From Phosphoribacter sp964647395 (lineage in GTDB: Bacteria > Actinomycetota > Actinomycetes > Actinomycetales > Dermatophilaceae): a stretch of 27,448 nucleotides of DNA. The stretch lies in assembly GCA_964647395.1 (NCBI GenBank), contig CAZYHR010000037.1, positions 1-27,448 of the forward strand. Reading direction: 5' to 3'. The position numbers and the translations under genes are program-made. Under the pieces are notes generated by a model. The model searched no databases, had not been told where the DNA came from, and worked only from the letters and a program-made list of their open reading frames with translations. Numbering within the stretch: the first letter of the stretch is position 1; the number at the start of each line of letters is the position of its first letter. Shown one piece after another: positions 7,618 through 15,147 of the stretch.

Positions 7618-8139
7618 ATGAAGGCAACTCTGCACACGAACCATGGGGACATCAACGTCACGCTGTTCCCCAACGAGGCACCCAAGACCGTGGCCAACTT
7701 CGTCGGCCTCGCCACGGGTGAGCGCGAATACCAGGACGAGGCCGGCCGGCGTAACCCGATCCCGTTCTACGACGGGCTGATCTTCCACCGGATCATCGCC
7801 GGCTTCATGATCCAGGGAGGCTGCCCGCTCGGTCAGGGCTACGGCGGCCCGGGCTACACCTTCGACGACGAGCCGCACCCGGACAAGCAGTTCGACCGGC
7901 CCTATCTGCTGGCCATGGCCAACGCCGGCAAGCGCGCCGGAGCGGGCACCAACGGCTCGCAGTTCTTCATCACCGTGTCGACCCCGACCTATCTCAACGG
8001 CAAGCACACGATCTTCGGCGAGGTCGCCGACGGCCCCAGCCGCGAGGTCGTCGACAAGCTGAGCAACGTCGCCACCAACCGCGACGACCGGCCCCTCGAG
8101 GACGTCGTCATCGAGCGGGTCACGGTCGAAGAGGACTGA
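7618..8139 (+). CDS. ppiA: Peptidyl-prolyl cis-trans isomerase (cyclophilin)
   Basis: A 173-residue single-domain cytoplasmic cyclophilin that accelerates proline isomerisation during folding. Active-site features: FHRIIAGFMIQGG (catalytic Arg with the Phe/Met/Gln surface), NGSQFFIT and the C-terminal GKHTIFGEV. No signal peptide is present. I place the start at ATG 7618 because AAGGA lies 8 nt upstream and homologues begin MKATLHTNHGDI; an in-frame ATG at 7609 overlaps that ribosome site. It corresponds to mycobacterial ppiA (Rv0009), which also sits near the origin beside crgA. Confidence 0.95.
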   Translation: MKATLHTNHGDINVTLFPNEAPKTVANFVGLATGEREYQDEAGRRNPIPFYDGLIFHRIIAGFMIQGGCPLGQGYGGPGYTFDDEPHPDKQFDRPYLLAMANAGKRAGAGTNGSQFFITVSTPTYLNGKHTIFGEVADGPSREVVDKLSNVATNRDDRPLEDVVIERVTVEED

Positions 8140-8191
8140 CCGACAAGCGTTTTCGACGAGTTGGGGTGAGCGGCCGGCATACCGGAGCACG

Positions 8192-9079
8192 ATGGACGAC
8201 CAGATGACCGAGCCGGTGTGCCCGCGCCACCGCGACCGGGTCAGCTATGTGACCTGCCAGCGTTGCCGGCAGCCGGTCTGCCCGGAGTGCCAGCGCCCCG
8301 CGGCGGTCGGCGTGCAGTGCGTCGGGTGCGTCGCGGCCCAGCAGGCCGCGCAGCGCCAGACCGTGTCGGTGCTGGGCGGTCGGGCCATCGGGGGGCGCGC
8401 CACCGTCACCTTGGCGCTCATCGTCGTCAACTGCCTGGTGTATGCCGCCCAACTCGCCCGGCCGTCGCTGACCACCGACCTGCTGTTCTGGCCGATGCGG
8501 GCCTGGGACGAGCCGTGGCGGGCGATCACCGGCGCGTTCCTGCACTCGCCGTCGCTCTATGCCGGCTTCCTGCCGGTGCACCTGCTGCTCAACATGTGGT
8601 TCCTCTGGCAGATCGGGCCCTATCTGGAGCAACTGCTCGGGCACGCCCGCTTCGCGGCCATGTACCTGCTGTCCGCGATCGGCGGGCACGCCATGGTGCT
8701 GTTGCTCGCGACGCCGCCGGCCAGCATCGTCGGCCTCGACCCGCAGTCGGCCTGGAACACCGGCGTGGTCGGCGCGTCCGGGGCGGTCTTCGGGCTGTTC
8801 GCCGCGCTCATCGTGCTGCAACGGCACCTGGGCCGCACCACCGGCGCGCTGTGGTTGACGCTGGCGCTAAACGTCGTCCTCAGCCTGACCTGGCCGGGGA
8901 TCTCCTGGCAGGGTCACCTCGGCGGGCTGCTCACCGGGGCGCTCATCGCCGCGATCTTCACGCGGCTGCGCGGCCGCGAGCAGCGCGGCTGGCAGTGGGT
9001 CGGGCTGGTGGCCGTCGGCCTCCTCGTCGTGGGCGCCATGGTGGCCAAGCTGCTCGGCGTGCCGGACGTCTTCCGGTGA
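8192..9079 (+). CDS. Rhomboid intramembrane serine protease with N-terminal zinc finger
   Basis: A 295-residue membrane protease that cuts transmembrane segments of substrates. Residues 10-46 hold a B-box-like zinc-binding pattern with Cys10, His13, and Cys pairs at 22/25, 30/33 and 43/46. The six-helix rhomboid core follows, with HLLLN (His130, Asn134), the nucleophile in GASG (Ser196) and catalytic His242 in QGHLGG. The start at ATG 8192 has GGAG close upstream; ATG 8204 is an alternative. It lies 52 bp after ppiA, a pairing common in actinomycetes. The zinc finger suggests a partner-binding module on the cytoplasmic side; substrates are unknown. Confidence 0.93.
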   Translation: MDDQMTEPVCPRHRDRVSYVTCQRCRQPVCPECQRPAAVGVQCVGCVAAQQAAQRQTVSVLGGRAIGGRATVTLALIVVNCLVYAAQLARPSLTTDLLFWPMRAWDEPWRAITGAFLHSPSLYAGFLPVHLLLNMWFLWQIGPYLEQLLGHARFAAMYLLSAIGGHAMVLLLATPPASIVGLDPQSAWNTGVVGASGAVFGLFAALIVLQRHLGRTTGALWLTLALNVVLSLTWPGISWQGHLGGLLTGALIAAIFTRLRGREQRGWQWVGLVAVGLLVVGAMVAKLLGVPDVFR

Positions 9080-9118
9080 TCGGCGCAGGGCGCCGGGCGC
9101 TCGGGGGGGCCGCGCCGA
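9080..9118 (+). terminator. Possible hairpin after the rhomboid gene
   Basis: TCGGCGC (9080-9086) is complementary to GCGCCGA (9112-9118), with GC-rich sequence between that can pair further. There is no T-run, so it is at best a weak terminator candidate. Confidence 0.3.
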
Positions 9119-9269
9119 GTCGGGTGGCCCGACGGGCCGGGATTTCCGGCGACCCTCGGCCAATCCGCCGCTCCCCCGGGTGTGTGACCCGCGGGTAAAC
9201 AGGGCAGGATGTGAGGCAGCAACGACGCCCTGACCCGGGGTCGGTCGTGACACAGGAGGGACACCCCGC

Positions 9270-10376
9270 ATGGCTAAGAAGAACGACGGCACGTCGGCAG
9301 CCGAGCGGCTCGCGGCGCTGCGCGCGGCGATCGCCCCGGCAGCGTCCAAGGGCAAGGAGACCGCCAAGACCTATGCCCCCGTGGCCAAGGAGATGGCGAC
9401 CGCCGCGGCGAGTGCTGCGGCCGAGGCCGCCCGCACCTACGGCCCGATCGCCAAGGAGAAGGCCGGCCACGCGCGCGACAAGGCCGCCCCGGTCGTCAAG
9501 GACGCCGCCGAGCGGGCCAAGGAGGCCGCGACCCCCTACGTCGAGGCCGGCATCGAGCGCGCCAAGCCGCTGCTCGAGCAGGGCAAGGAGAAGGCCGCGC
9601 CCTATGTCGAGGCCGCCGCGCCCAAGGTGCAGCACGCCATCGACGACCTGGGCCCCCGGGTCGACCACGCCCGCGACACCCTCGTCGACGACCTGCTGCC
9701 CAAGCTGTCCGCGGCCGTCGCCGCGCTGACCGCCGCCACCGTGTCGGCCAAGGACCAGGCCACCGAGGTCGCCGGCCGTACCCCGGGCGCCATGGCGGTC
9801 ATGAAGGGCGAGGCGGTCGCCAAGCCCCGGCGCAAGAAGGGCGGGCTGCTCATCCTCTTCGGGCTGGGCGCGGCGGCGGCGGCCGCGGCGGCCGCGTTCG
9901 TCGGGCGCAAGCCCAAGGACGACCCGTGGGCCGCGCCCCTGGGCGACACGTCCTATGTCCCGCCGTCGTCGGGCCGCGGCTCCACCGTCGACACGCTCAA
10001 GGACAAGGCCGCCGAGGTCAAGGCGTCGGTCGCCGGGGCCGCCGGGGCCGCCAAGGACAAGGCCGGCGAGGTCGTCGAGGCCGCCAAGGACAAGGTCTCG
10101 CACGCCGCCGACGACGGCAAGGACGCGCTGACCCAGGCCGCCGACGAGGTCGAGGACGCCGCGGCCGAGGCCACCGACGCGGCTGCCGACGCCGCCGACG
10201 CCGCAGCGGAGGCGGTGACCGATGCCGCCGACGCCGCCTCGGATGCGGCTGCCGACGCCGCGGATGCCGCGGCCGAGGCCGTGCAGGAGGCCGGCGACCA
10301 GGCCCGGTCGACGTGGGACACCTCCGTCGAGGCCGTGCAGGACGCGGCCCAGGACGGCAAGGACAAGCTCAGCTGA
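9270..10376 (+). CDS. LEA-like amphipathic-repeat membrane protein, DUF5324-like
   Basis: A 368-residue protein of low complexity: Ala/Lys/Glu-rich 11-residue-like amphipathic repeats (AKEKAGHARDKAAPVVKDAAERAKEA type) fill residues 1-180. A short Ala-rich helix preceded by RRKKGG spans about 188-213, and a second repeat half turns strongly acidic (AADAADAAAEAV) before ending KDKLS. Architecture and position near crgA, ppiA and rhomboid genes resemble the DUF5324 family of streptomycetes, here with a longer acidic C-terminal half. AGGAGG lies 10 nt before ATG 9270. LEA-type repeats suggest membrane or desiccation protection, or DNA/cell-wall binding by the basic half; none is demonstrated. A perfect hairpin follows the stop. 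Confidence 0.8.
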   Translation: MAKKNDGTSAAERLAALRAAIAPAASKGKETAKTYAPVAKEMATAAASAAAEAARTYGPIAKEKAGHARDKAAPVVKDAAERAKEAATPYVEAGIERAKPLLEQGKEKAAPYVEAAAPKVQHAIDDLGPRVDHARDTLVDDLLPKLSAAVAALTAATVSAKDQATEVAGRTPGAMAVMKGEAVAKPRRKKGGLLILFGLGAAAAAAAAAFVGRKPKDDPWAAPLGDTSYVPPSSGRGSTVDTLKDKAAEVKASVAGAAGAAKDKAGEVVEAAKDKVSHAADDGKDALTQAADEVEDAAAEATDAAADAADAAAEAVTDAADAASDAAADAADAAAEAVQEAGDQARSTWDTSVEAVQDAAQDGKDKLS

Positions 10377-10396
10377 CCGTCCCGGCAACCCGACGG

Positions 10397-10430
10397 GGGC
10401 CGGTATGCCGCGGGCGCGGCATACCGGCCC
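10397..10430. terminator. Perfect 15-bp hairpin built from two GGTATGCCGC motifs
   Basis: Arms 10397-10411 and 10416-10430 are exact reverse complements with a GGGC loop. Each arm contains one copy of the GGTATGCCGC word. It sits 20 bp after the stop of the LEA-like gene and 7 bp beyond the stop of the convergent DUF559 gene, a natural place for a bidirectional terminator. No T-run follows. Confidence 0.8.
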
Positions 10431-10437
10431 TTGGTCG

Positions 10438-11463
10438 TCAGCGCAGCCCGCAGGCCCGGCGCCGGCACCCCCTGGGCCAGCCGCGCCAGCCCCGGTCGCG
10501 CAGGATCTCGCCGAGCTCGCCCGCGAGTTGGCACGGGGTGACGGTGACGTCCCACCAGCCGGCGCGTGCCGTGAGCCAGCCGTGGCCGGCCGCCCGGCGG
10601 TCGCGGCCGGCGTCGCGGGATCGGCCCCAGCCCTCGTGGCCGAGCCGACCGTCGAGCTCGACGAGCAGCCGCTGGCCGCGATAGGCGCGATCGTGCCGGG
10701 CGTCGATGCCCTCGCCCGGCTGCTGGCCGACGCTGACCGGCAGGCGGTGGGCTCGTTCGACGTCACGGACGTAGCGGACCTCGAGGATGCTCTCGGCCCC
10801 GCCCGCGACGATCCCGAGCAGGTCGAGCAGCTGCACCCGGTGCCGGTGGCGACTGCGCTCCTGCAGCCGGGCGGCCAGCAGGCCTGGCGTGGTGCGCTCG
10901 TCGGCGACGGCGCGGGCGATGGTCGCCACGGCGTCGTCGATGCGCTGCCGGTCGGCCAGGTCGAGCAGGGTGTGGTCCACCGTCGTCACGAACGGCCAGA
11001 CCAGCTCGTCGACGTGCTCGTCCAGGTGGCGCATCCGGACCAGCTGGACCCCGTCGAGGCGGGCGGGCTTGCGCGAGTGCGGCACCCCGAGGGTCACCAG
11101 GCGCGGCTGCTGGCGGATCAACCCCCACTGGTATGCCGCCCCGGCCAGCACCAGCGCCGCCCCGGGTCCGGCCGCGAGCTGGGCTGCGACCACTCGGGTG
11201 TGCCAGTCCGTCCGGCCCGGCACGGTCTGGTAGACGCCCGGGTGCACCCGCACCCAGCGCCCCCGGCGCAGCCGCCAGTCGACGGCTCGCTCGGACAGCC
11301 CCGCCGAGCGGGCCTGGGCTCGGGTGACCAGGCCGGACTGCTCCGCGACGAGTTGGGCCAGCCGCTCCGGCGTGATCGTGCGGTCCGGCTGCCAGAAGGG
11401 CCGGCCGAGGGCCGGGTCGAGGTCGTCGGCCAGGTCCGGGCCGGGGAGCGGGAGGGCGTTCAT
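10438..11463 (-). CDS. AbiEi-type winged-helix / DUF559 PD-(D/E)XK-like protein
   Basis: A 341-residue soluble protein. Residues about 25-75 resemble the AbiEi antitoxin winged helix (LAQLVAEQSGLVTRAQARSAGLSERAVDWRL, then VHPGVYQ). The C-terminal third resembles the DUF559/Vsr-like nuclease fold: ESILEVRYVRDVERA, a LLVELDGRLGHE strand and a terminal helical region. This combination is very common and usually solitary in actinomycete genomes, with no AbiEii toxin partner; none is visible here. The function is unknown. ATG 11463 is chosen because the upstream in-frame extension would run through a DnaA-box-like site and into the 73-bp repeat array. GAAGTTATCCACA lies just upstream. Confidence 0.8.
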   Translation of the reverse strand: MNALPLPGPDLADDLDPALGRPFWQPDRTITPERLAQLVAEQSGLVTRAQARSAGLSERAVDWRLRRGRWVRVHPGVYQTVPGRTDWHTRVVAAQLAAGPGAALVLAGAAYQWGLIRQQPRLVTLGVPHSRKPARLDGVQLVRMRHLDEHVDELVWPFVTTVDHTLLDLADRQRIDDAVATIARAVADERTTPGLLAARLQERSRHRHRVQLLDLLGIVAGGAESILEVRYVRDVERAHRLPVSVGQQPGEGIDARHDRAYRGQRLLVELDGRLGHEGWGRSRDAGRDRRAAGHGWLTARAGWWDVTVTPCQLAGELGEILRDRGWRGWPRGCRRRACGLR

Positions 11464-11501
11464 GGCAGAACTGTGGCGCAGATCGCCGATCGGCGGAGAA
11501 G

Positions 11502-11510
11502 TTATCCACA
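11502..11510. promoter_or_regulatory. Consensus DnaA box
   Basis: TTATCCACA at 11502-11510 is an exact match to the bacterial DnaA-box consensus. It lies about 40 bp upstream of the leftward DUF559-type gene and just before the 73-bp array. It could be a regulatory or titration site. Confidence 0.45.
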
Positions 11511-11518
11511 GGGTCCAG

Positions 11519-11836
11519 GATCGGGGGCGATGACCCACCCCAGGACGTCGGTGTTCCACCCCGATCACGCGCGACCGGGCCCCTCACCACTGATCGGGGA
11601 CGATCACCCACCCCAGGACGTCGGTCACCCACCCCGATCACGCGCGACCGGGCCCCTCACCACCGATCGGGGACGATCACCCACCCCAGGACGTCGGTGT
11701 TCCACCCCGATCACGCCCGGCCGGGCCCCTCACACCTGATCGGGGACGATGACCCACCCCAGGACGTCGGTCATCCACCCCGATCACGCCCGACCGGGCA
11801 CTCGCCCTCCCCGATCACGCCCGCCGAGGCGGGCCG
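11519..11836. repeat. Tandem array of a 73-bp repeat (four units plus a partial)
   Basis: Units occupy 11519-11591, 11592-11664, 11665-11737 and 11738-11810, and a fragment of the CCGATCACGCCCG part follows to about 11836. Each unit starts GATCGGGG, carries CCACCCCAGGACGTCGGT, and then CCCCGATCACG, so GATCGGGG and CCCCGATC form an 8-bp inverted repeat 33 nt apart. Variation is concentrated at a few sites (GTTCC / CACCC / CATCC after CGGT). The array fills the gap between the divergent upstream end of the DUF559 gene and the PNPOx gene stop. No gene is seen in it. Confidence 0.92.
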
Positions 11837-12268
11837 TCAGTGGGGCAGCATGTGCACCCAGGGCTTGGACAGATAGAAGAACCGGCCCGACACCGAGTCG
11901 ACCTCGATGGCGATGACGTGGTTCTTGATCGTCTTGACCCAGGGGCGCAGCCGCAGCTGATCGACCATGAGCGCCTCGTCGCCGGTCAACTCGACGGCCC
12001 GGCCCTCGACGATGACCGTCTGGGCGGCCTCGTCGGTCATCTCGTCGACCTCGAGGGCGCACTGCGGGAAGTGCAGGATGCCGCTGAGCTTGGAGCCGTC
12101 GGCGGTGCGGAAGATCAGCCGGCGGGTGCCGTGGGTCGGGTCGACCGCGTAGTTGATCGGGGCGACGTGGACCCGCCCGTCCAGCTGATAGGCCAGCCGG
12201 CCGAGCTCCAGCCGGCCGAGCACCGACCAGCAGTCGTCCTCGCTCAGGTCGTAGACCCGCCCGGTCAT
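11837..12268 (-). CDS. Pyridoxamine 5'-phosphate oxidase-fold protein (second of a pair)
   Basis: A 143-residue split-barrel flavin-binding protein of the PNPOx-like group. Landmarks: CWSVLGRLELGRLAYQLDGRVHVAPINYAVD near the N-terminus, FRTADGSKLSGIL, CALEVDEM and VIVEGRAVELTGDEAL, ending SGRFFYLSKPWVHMLPH. The likely cofactor is FMN or F420; the substrate is unknown. ATG 12268 overlaps the stop of the upstream paralogue (ATGA), so the two are translationally coupled. It is close in sequence to the neighbour along its whole length but shorter at the C-terminus. Confidence 0.88.
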   Translation of the reverse strand: MTGRVYDLSEDDCWSVLGRLELGRLAYQLDGRVHVAPINYAVDPTHGTRRLIFRTADGSKLSGILHFPQCALEVDEMTDEAAQTVIVEGRAVELTGDEALMVDQLRLRPWVKTIKNHVIAIEVDSVSGRFFYLSKPWVHMLPH

Positions 12269-12759
12269 CGGCGCTCCCGGGCCGCCGCGAGCCCGGCGGC
12301 CAGGCCCGGCGAGACGCCCACCGGCAGCCAGTCGTGCAGCAGGTGCTCCCACGGCTTGGACAGGTGGAAGAACCGGCCGGACAGGCTCTCGACCTCGATC
12401 GCCAGGACGTGCTCCTTCGCGCCGGCGGACCACGGCCGCAGCCGCAGCTGATCGACCATGAGCGCCTCGTCGCCGGTCAGCTCCCGGGCGACGCCCTCGA
12501 CGACCACGCTCTGCGCCACCGCACCGCTGACCTCGTCGACCTCGAAGGCGCACCGCGGGTGACGCAGCACCCCACGTAACTTGGACCCCTCGGCCGTGCG
12601 GAACACCAGCCGGCGCCGGCCGGTGGTGGGGTCGACCGCGTAGTTGACCGGGGCGATGTGCACCCGCCCGTCCAGCTGATACGCCAGCCGTCCGAGCTCC
12701 AGCCGCCCGAGCAGCTCCCAGCATTCCTCGGTGGACATCTCGTCGGCCCGCCCGGTCAT
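12265..12759 (-). CDS. Pyridoxamine 5'-phosphate oxidase-fold protein (first of a pair)
   Basis: A 164-residue PNPOx-fold protein, clearly a tandem paralogue of the downstream gene: ECWELLGRLELGRLAYQLDGRVHIAPVNYAVD, FRTAEGSKLRGVL, CAFEVDEV, VVVEGVARELTGDEALMVDQLRLRPW and SGRFFHLSKPWEHLL. It has an extra Ala/Gly-rich tail. ATG 12759 has AAGGAG 10 nt upstream; a later in-frame ATG encodes MSTEEC. The pair may form a heterodimer, since the fold is normally dimeric with the cofactor at the interface; that is inference. No neighbour suggests the substrate. Confidence 0.88.
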   Translation of the reverse strand: MTGRADEMSTEECWELLGRLELGRLAYQLDGRVHIAPVNYAVDPTTGRRRLVFRTAEGSKLRGVLRHPRCAFEVDEVSGAVAQSVVVEGVARELTGDEALMVDQLRLRPWSAGAKEHVLAIEVESLSGRFFHLSKPWEHLLHDWLPVGVSPGLAAGLAAARERR

Positions 12760-12931
12760 GGTGTTGTCGCTCCTTTGCGCCCGCCACGCGCCCTGCGGCA
12801 TGCCAGGGCGCTTCCAGGGTACGCGGGCCGGGTGAACACACCAGGGTCTGCCGGCCCGCACGTGGCCGACCTCATACCGCCGCGCCGGCCCGGCCCACGC
12901 CAGCCCGGTGCGGATCGGCGGCGGCGACCGC

Positions 12932-13651
12932 TCAGTGACTGTTGGTCAGCGTCGGCTTGGACAGCGCGCAGAAGGTCTCGACCTTGCGGGTCGGCCCGCT
13001 GACGACCATCTCGTCGTGCGGGTTGACCAGCGTCTCGGGAACCGCGTAGACGAAGTCCTCGCCGATGCGCTTGACGCCCACGACGGTGATGCCATAGGTC
13101 GCCCGCAGCCCGGTCTCGGCGAAGGTCTTGTTCCACTGGAACTGCGGGGCCATGGTGCGGGCGATGGCGAAGTCGTCCTCGAACTCCAGATACTGGCTCA
13201 TCCCGCCGACGATCATGTGGGCCACCGCCTCACCGGCCTGCCGCTCGGGGTAGACGACGTGGTGCACGCCGATCCGCTGCAGGATCCGGCCGTGCTCGCT
13301 GCTGCTGGCCTTGGCCCAGATGTCCGGGATGCCGGCCTCGACGAGGGTGATCGCGGTGAGCACGCTGGCCTCGACGTCGGAGGCGACCGAGATGACCGCC
13401 TTCTTGAAGACCTCCACGCCGATCTGGGCCAGCGCCTCCGGGTCGCGCGGGTCGGCGACAACGACGTGGGTCAACTCGTCGGCCCACCGTTGGGCGACGA
13501 CCGGGTCGGCCTCGATGGCCAGCACCTCCTGACCCATCGCCACCAGCGACTGCGCCACCGAGTAGCCGAAGCGCCCGAGGCCGACGACGAGCACCGCGGT
13601 CGTGTCGCCGTCGCGGCGCAGCGCCGGGCTGGTCCGCCTGAACAGGGCCAT
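12932..13651 (-). CDS. Potassium uptake regulator, KtrA/TrkA family
   Basis: A 239-residue cytosolic gating subunit for a K+ channel. The RCK-N Rossmann domain carries GLGRFG (24-29), an acidic strand end (AIEAD) and the second nucleotide contacts (VVVADPRDPEAL). A C-terminal RCK-C lobe starts at about 160 (YGITVVGVKR ... VNPHDEMVVSGP). It binds NAD(H)/ATP-type nucleotides and opens the partner channel encoded just upstream by the KtrB/TrkH gene. ATG 13651 has GGAGG upstream. A motif-built inverted repeat lies in the 75-bp gap between the two genes. Confidence 0.93.
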   Translation of the reverse strand: MALFRRTSPALRRDGDTTAVLVVGLGRFGYSVAQSLVAMGQEVLAIEADPVVAQRWADELTHVVVADPRDPEALAQIGVEVFKKAVISVASDVEASVLTAITLVEAGIPDIWAKASSSEHGRILQRIGVHHVVYPERQAGEAVAHMIVGGMSQYLEFEDDFAIARTMAPQFQWNKTFAETGLRATYGITVVGVKRIGEDFVYAVPETLVNPHDEMVVSGPTRKVETFCALSKPTLTNSH

Positions 13652-13683
13652 GGGTCCTCCGAGTCTCGTGTGACCAAGGTGAG

Positions 13684-13714
13684 GGTATGCCGCGCAGCCG
13701 GCTCGCGGCATACC
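13684..13714. repeat. Inverted repeat of two GGTATGCCGCG motifs in the ktrB-ktrA gap
   Basis: Arms 13684-13694 and 13704-13714 are exact 11-bp reverse complements; the 9-nt centre contains a further AGCCGGCT palindrome, so the hairpin can extend with one bulged base. Lying between two same-strand genes, it could attenuate or separate their transcription. Confidence 0.85.
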
Positions 13715-13726
13715 GGCCGGGGGTGC

Positions 13727-15049
13727 TCAGCCGATGATCGGCCGCTCCTCCGGCAGGGTGTAGTGCCGGTGCCGGGTGTTGAGGGCGATCGCCGAGGCGA
13801 CGGTGATCGTGCCGACCCGGCCGATGAACATCATGGCCATGAGCAGCAGTTGGGCGGCGCCGGGCAGGGCCGAGGTGATGCCGGTCGAGGCGCCGGTGGT
13901 CCCGAAGGCCGAGCAGGCCTCGAAGAGCACTCGGTCCAGGGGGAAGTCGGTGAGCAGCAGCAGTCCGGTCGTGCCGAAGACGATGATGGCGATGCCGAGC
14001 AGCGCGACGGTCAGGGCCTCGCGCTGGACCGCCTGGGGGACCATCCGATGGCCGACGATGACGTCCGGCTCGCCGCGCACCTCGGCCCACAGCACGAAGG
14101 CGAGCAGCGCGAAGGTGCCGACCTTGATGCCGCCGGAGGTGCCGGCCGACCCGCCGCCGATGAACATGAGGATGTCGTAGAGGAACCAGGTCTCGTGCTG
14201 CATGAGCGCGTTGTCGACCGTGTTGAAGCCCGCGGTCCGCGGCGTGACGCCACCGGCGACCGAGTTGACCAGCTTGTCCCAGGTCGACATCGGGCCCAGG
14301 GTGTCCGGGTTGGTCCACTCCAGGATGCCGAAGCCGAAGCAGCCCAGGAAGAACAGCGTGATGTAGCCGATCAGGGTGACCCGGGCGTGCACCGACCAGG
14401 TCGACGGGTCGCGCCAGCGCTTGCGCAGCTCGTAGTACACCGGGAAGCCCAGCCCGCCGGCGACGACGCCGAAGAAGATCGGGCCGAGGATGTAGGGGTC
14501 GCCGGCGAAGCCCATGAGGTTGTCCGGGTAGAGCGTGAAGCCGCCGTTGTTGAACGCCGACACCGCGTGGAAGACACCGTGCCAGAGGGCCGCGCCGACC
14601 TCGTGGTCGTAGACCGCCCAGAAGCGCGCGGTGAGCAGCACGACGATGACCAGCTCGAGGCCGACGACCGACACGGCGACCGTCGTGAGAATGCCGCGCA
14701 CGTCGCCCAGCTGGCGGGTGTGCGACTCGGACTGCACGGCCAGGGTGCGGGTCAGTCCCATCCGGCCGCCAACGATGAGGGCCAGCACGGTGGCCAGCGA
14801 CATGATGCCGAAGCCACCGACCTGCAGCAGCGCCATGATGACCACGTGCCCGAAGCTGCTCCAATAGGTGGCGGTGTCCACGACGGTCAGGCCGGTGATG
14901 CAGGTCGCCGACACCGCCGTGAAGGCCGCGGTGAGCAGGTTGAGCGGCTCGTCCGGGTCGGCGCGGGCGACCGGCAGCGACAGCAGCAGCGTGCCCAGGC
15001 TCAGCACGGTGAGGAACATGACCGGGATCGCCCGCAGCGGGTGGCTCAT
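13727..15049 (-). CDS. Potassium transporter channel subunit, KtrB/TrkH family
   Basis: A 440-residue integral membrane K+ uptake channel with four pore-loop repeats. The selectivity signatures are visible in order: SATCITGL (47-54), SAFNNGGFTL, GGVTPRTAGFNT and FGTTGASTGI. The hydrophobic helices between them and an N-terminal MFLTVLSLGTLLLSLP helix fit KtrB topology. I chose ATG 15049 (MSHPLRAIPV); GTG codons at 15052, 15058 and 15070 are in frame and no ribosome site is convincing. The regulator KtrA follows on the same strand. Divergent from the PIG-L gene. Confidence 0.94.
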   Translation of the reverse strand: MSHPLRAIPVMFLTVLSLGTLLLSLPVARADPDEPLNLLTAAFTAVSATCITGLTVVDTATYWSSFGHVVIMALLQVGGFGIMSLATVLALIVGGRMGLTRTLAVQSESHTRQLGDVRGILTTVAVSVVGLELVIVVLLTARFWAVYDHEVGAALWHGVFHAVSAFNNGGFTLYPDNLMGFAGDPYILGPIFFGVVAGGLGFPVYYELRKRWRDPSTWSVHARVTLIGYITLFFLGCFGFGILEWTNPDTLGPMSTWDKLVNSVAGGVTPRTAGFNTVDNALMQHETWFLYDILMFIGGGSAGTSGGIKVGTFALLAFVLWAEVRGEPDVIVGHRMVPQAVQREALTVALLGIAIIVFGTTGLLLLTDFPLDRVLFEACSAFGTTGASTGITSALPGAAQLLLMAMMFIGRVGTITVASAIALNTRHRHYTLPEERPIIG

Positions 15050-15117
15050 CACTGACACGGGTCGCGCCACCCGCCGACCCTACTCGCCGCGGCGCGGCGG
15101 CATACCCTCGTCGGGGT

Positions 15118-15133
15118 TTCGGCGGCCGCCGAA
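15118..15133. promoter_or_regulatory. 16-bp perfect palindrome upstream of the PIG-L gene
   Basis: TTCGGCGGCCGCCGAA is fully self-complementary and ends 1 bp before a TAGGCT -10-like hexamer, overlapping the expected spacer/-35 zone. This is a good position for a repressor operator; the binding protein is unknown. Confidence 0.45.
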
Positions 15134-15134
15134 C

Positions 15135-15140
15135 TAGGCT
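15135..15140 (+). promoter_or_regulatory. -10 element for a leaderless PIG-L transcript
   Basis: TAGGCT (TANNNT form) ends 7 nt before ATG 15148 with no ribosome site, the spacing expected when transcription starts at the A of the start codon. Confidence 0.5.
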
Positions 15141-15147
15141 CGACGAC

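Noticed and set aside
9193..9198. SigB-type promoter (GGGTAA) upstream of the LEA-like gene
   Set aside because: No GTTT-like -35 lies at the required distance, so a stress-sigma promoter is not supported.
11519..11836. CRISPR array
   Set aside because: The whole 73-bp unit repeats with no unique spacers, and no cas genes are present. The 43-bp array at 19031-19144 fails for the same reason.
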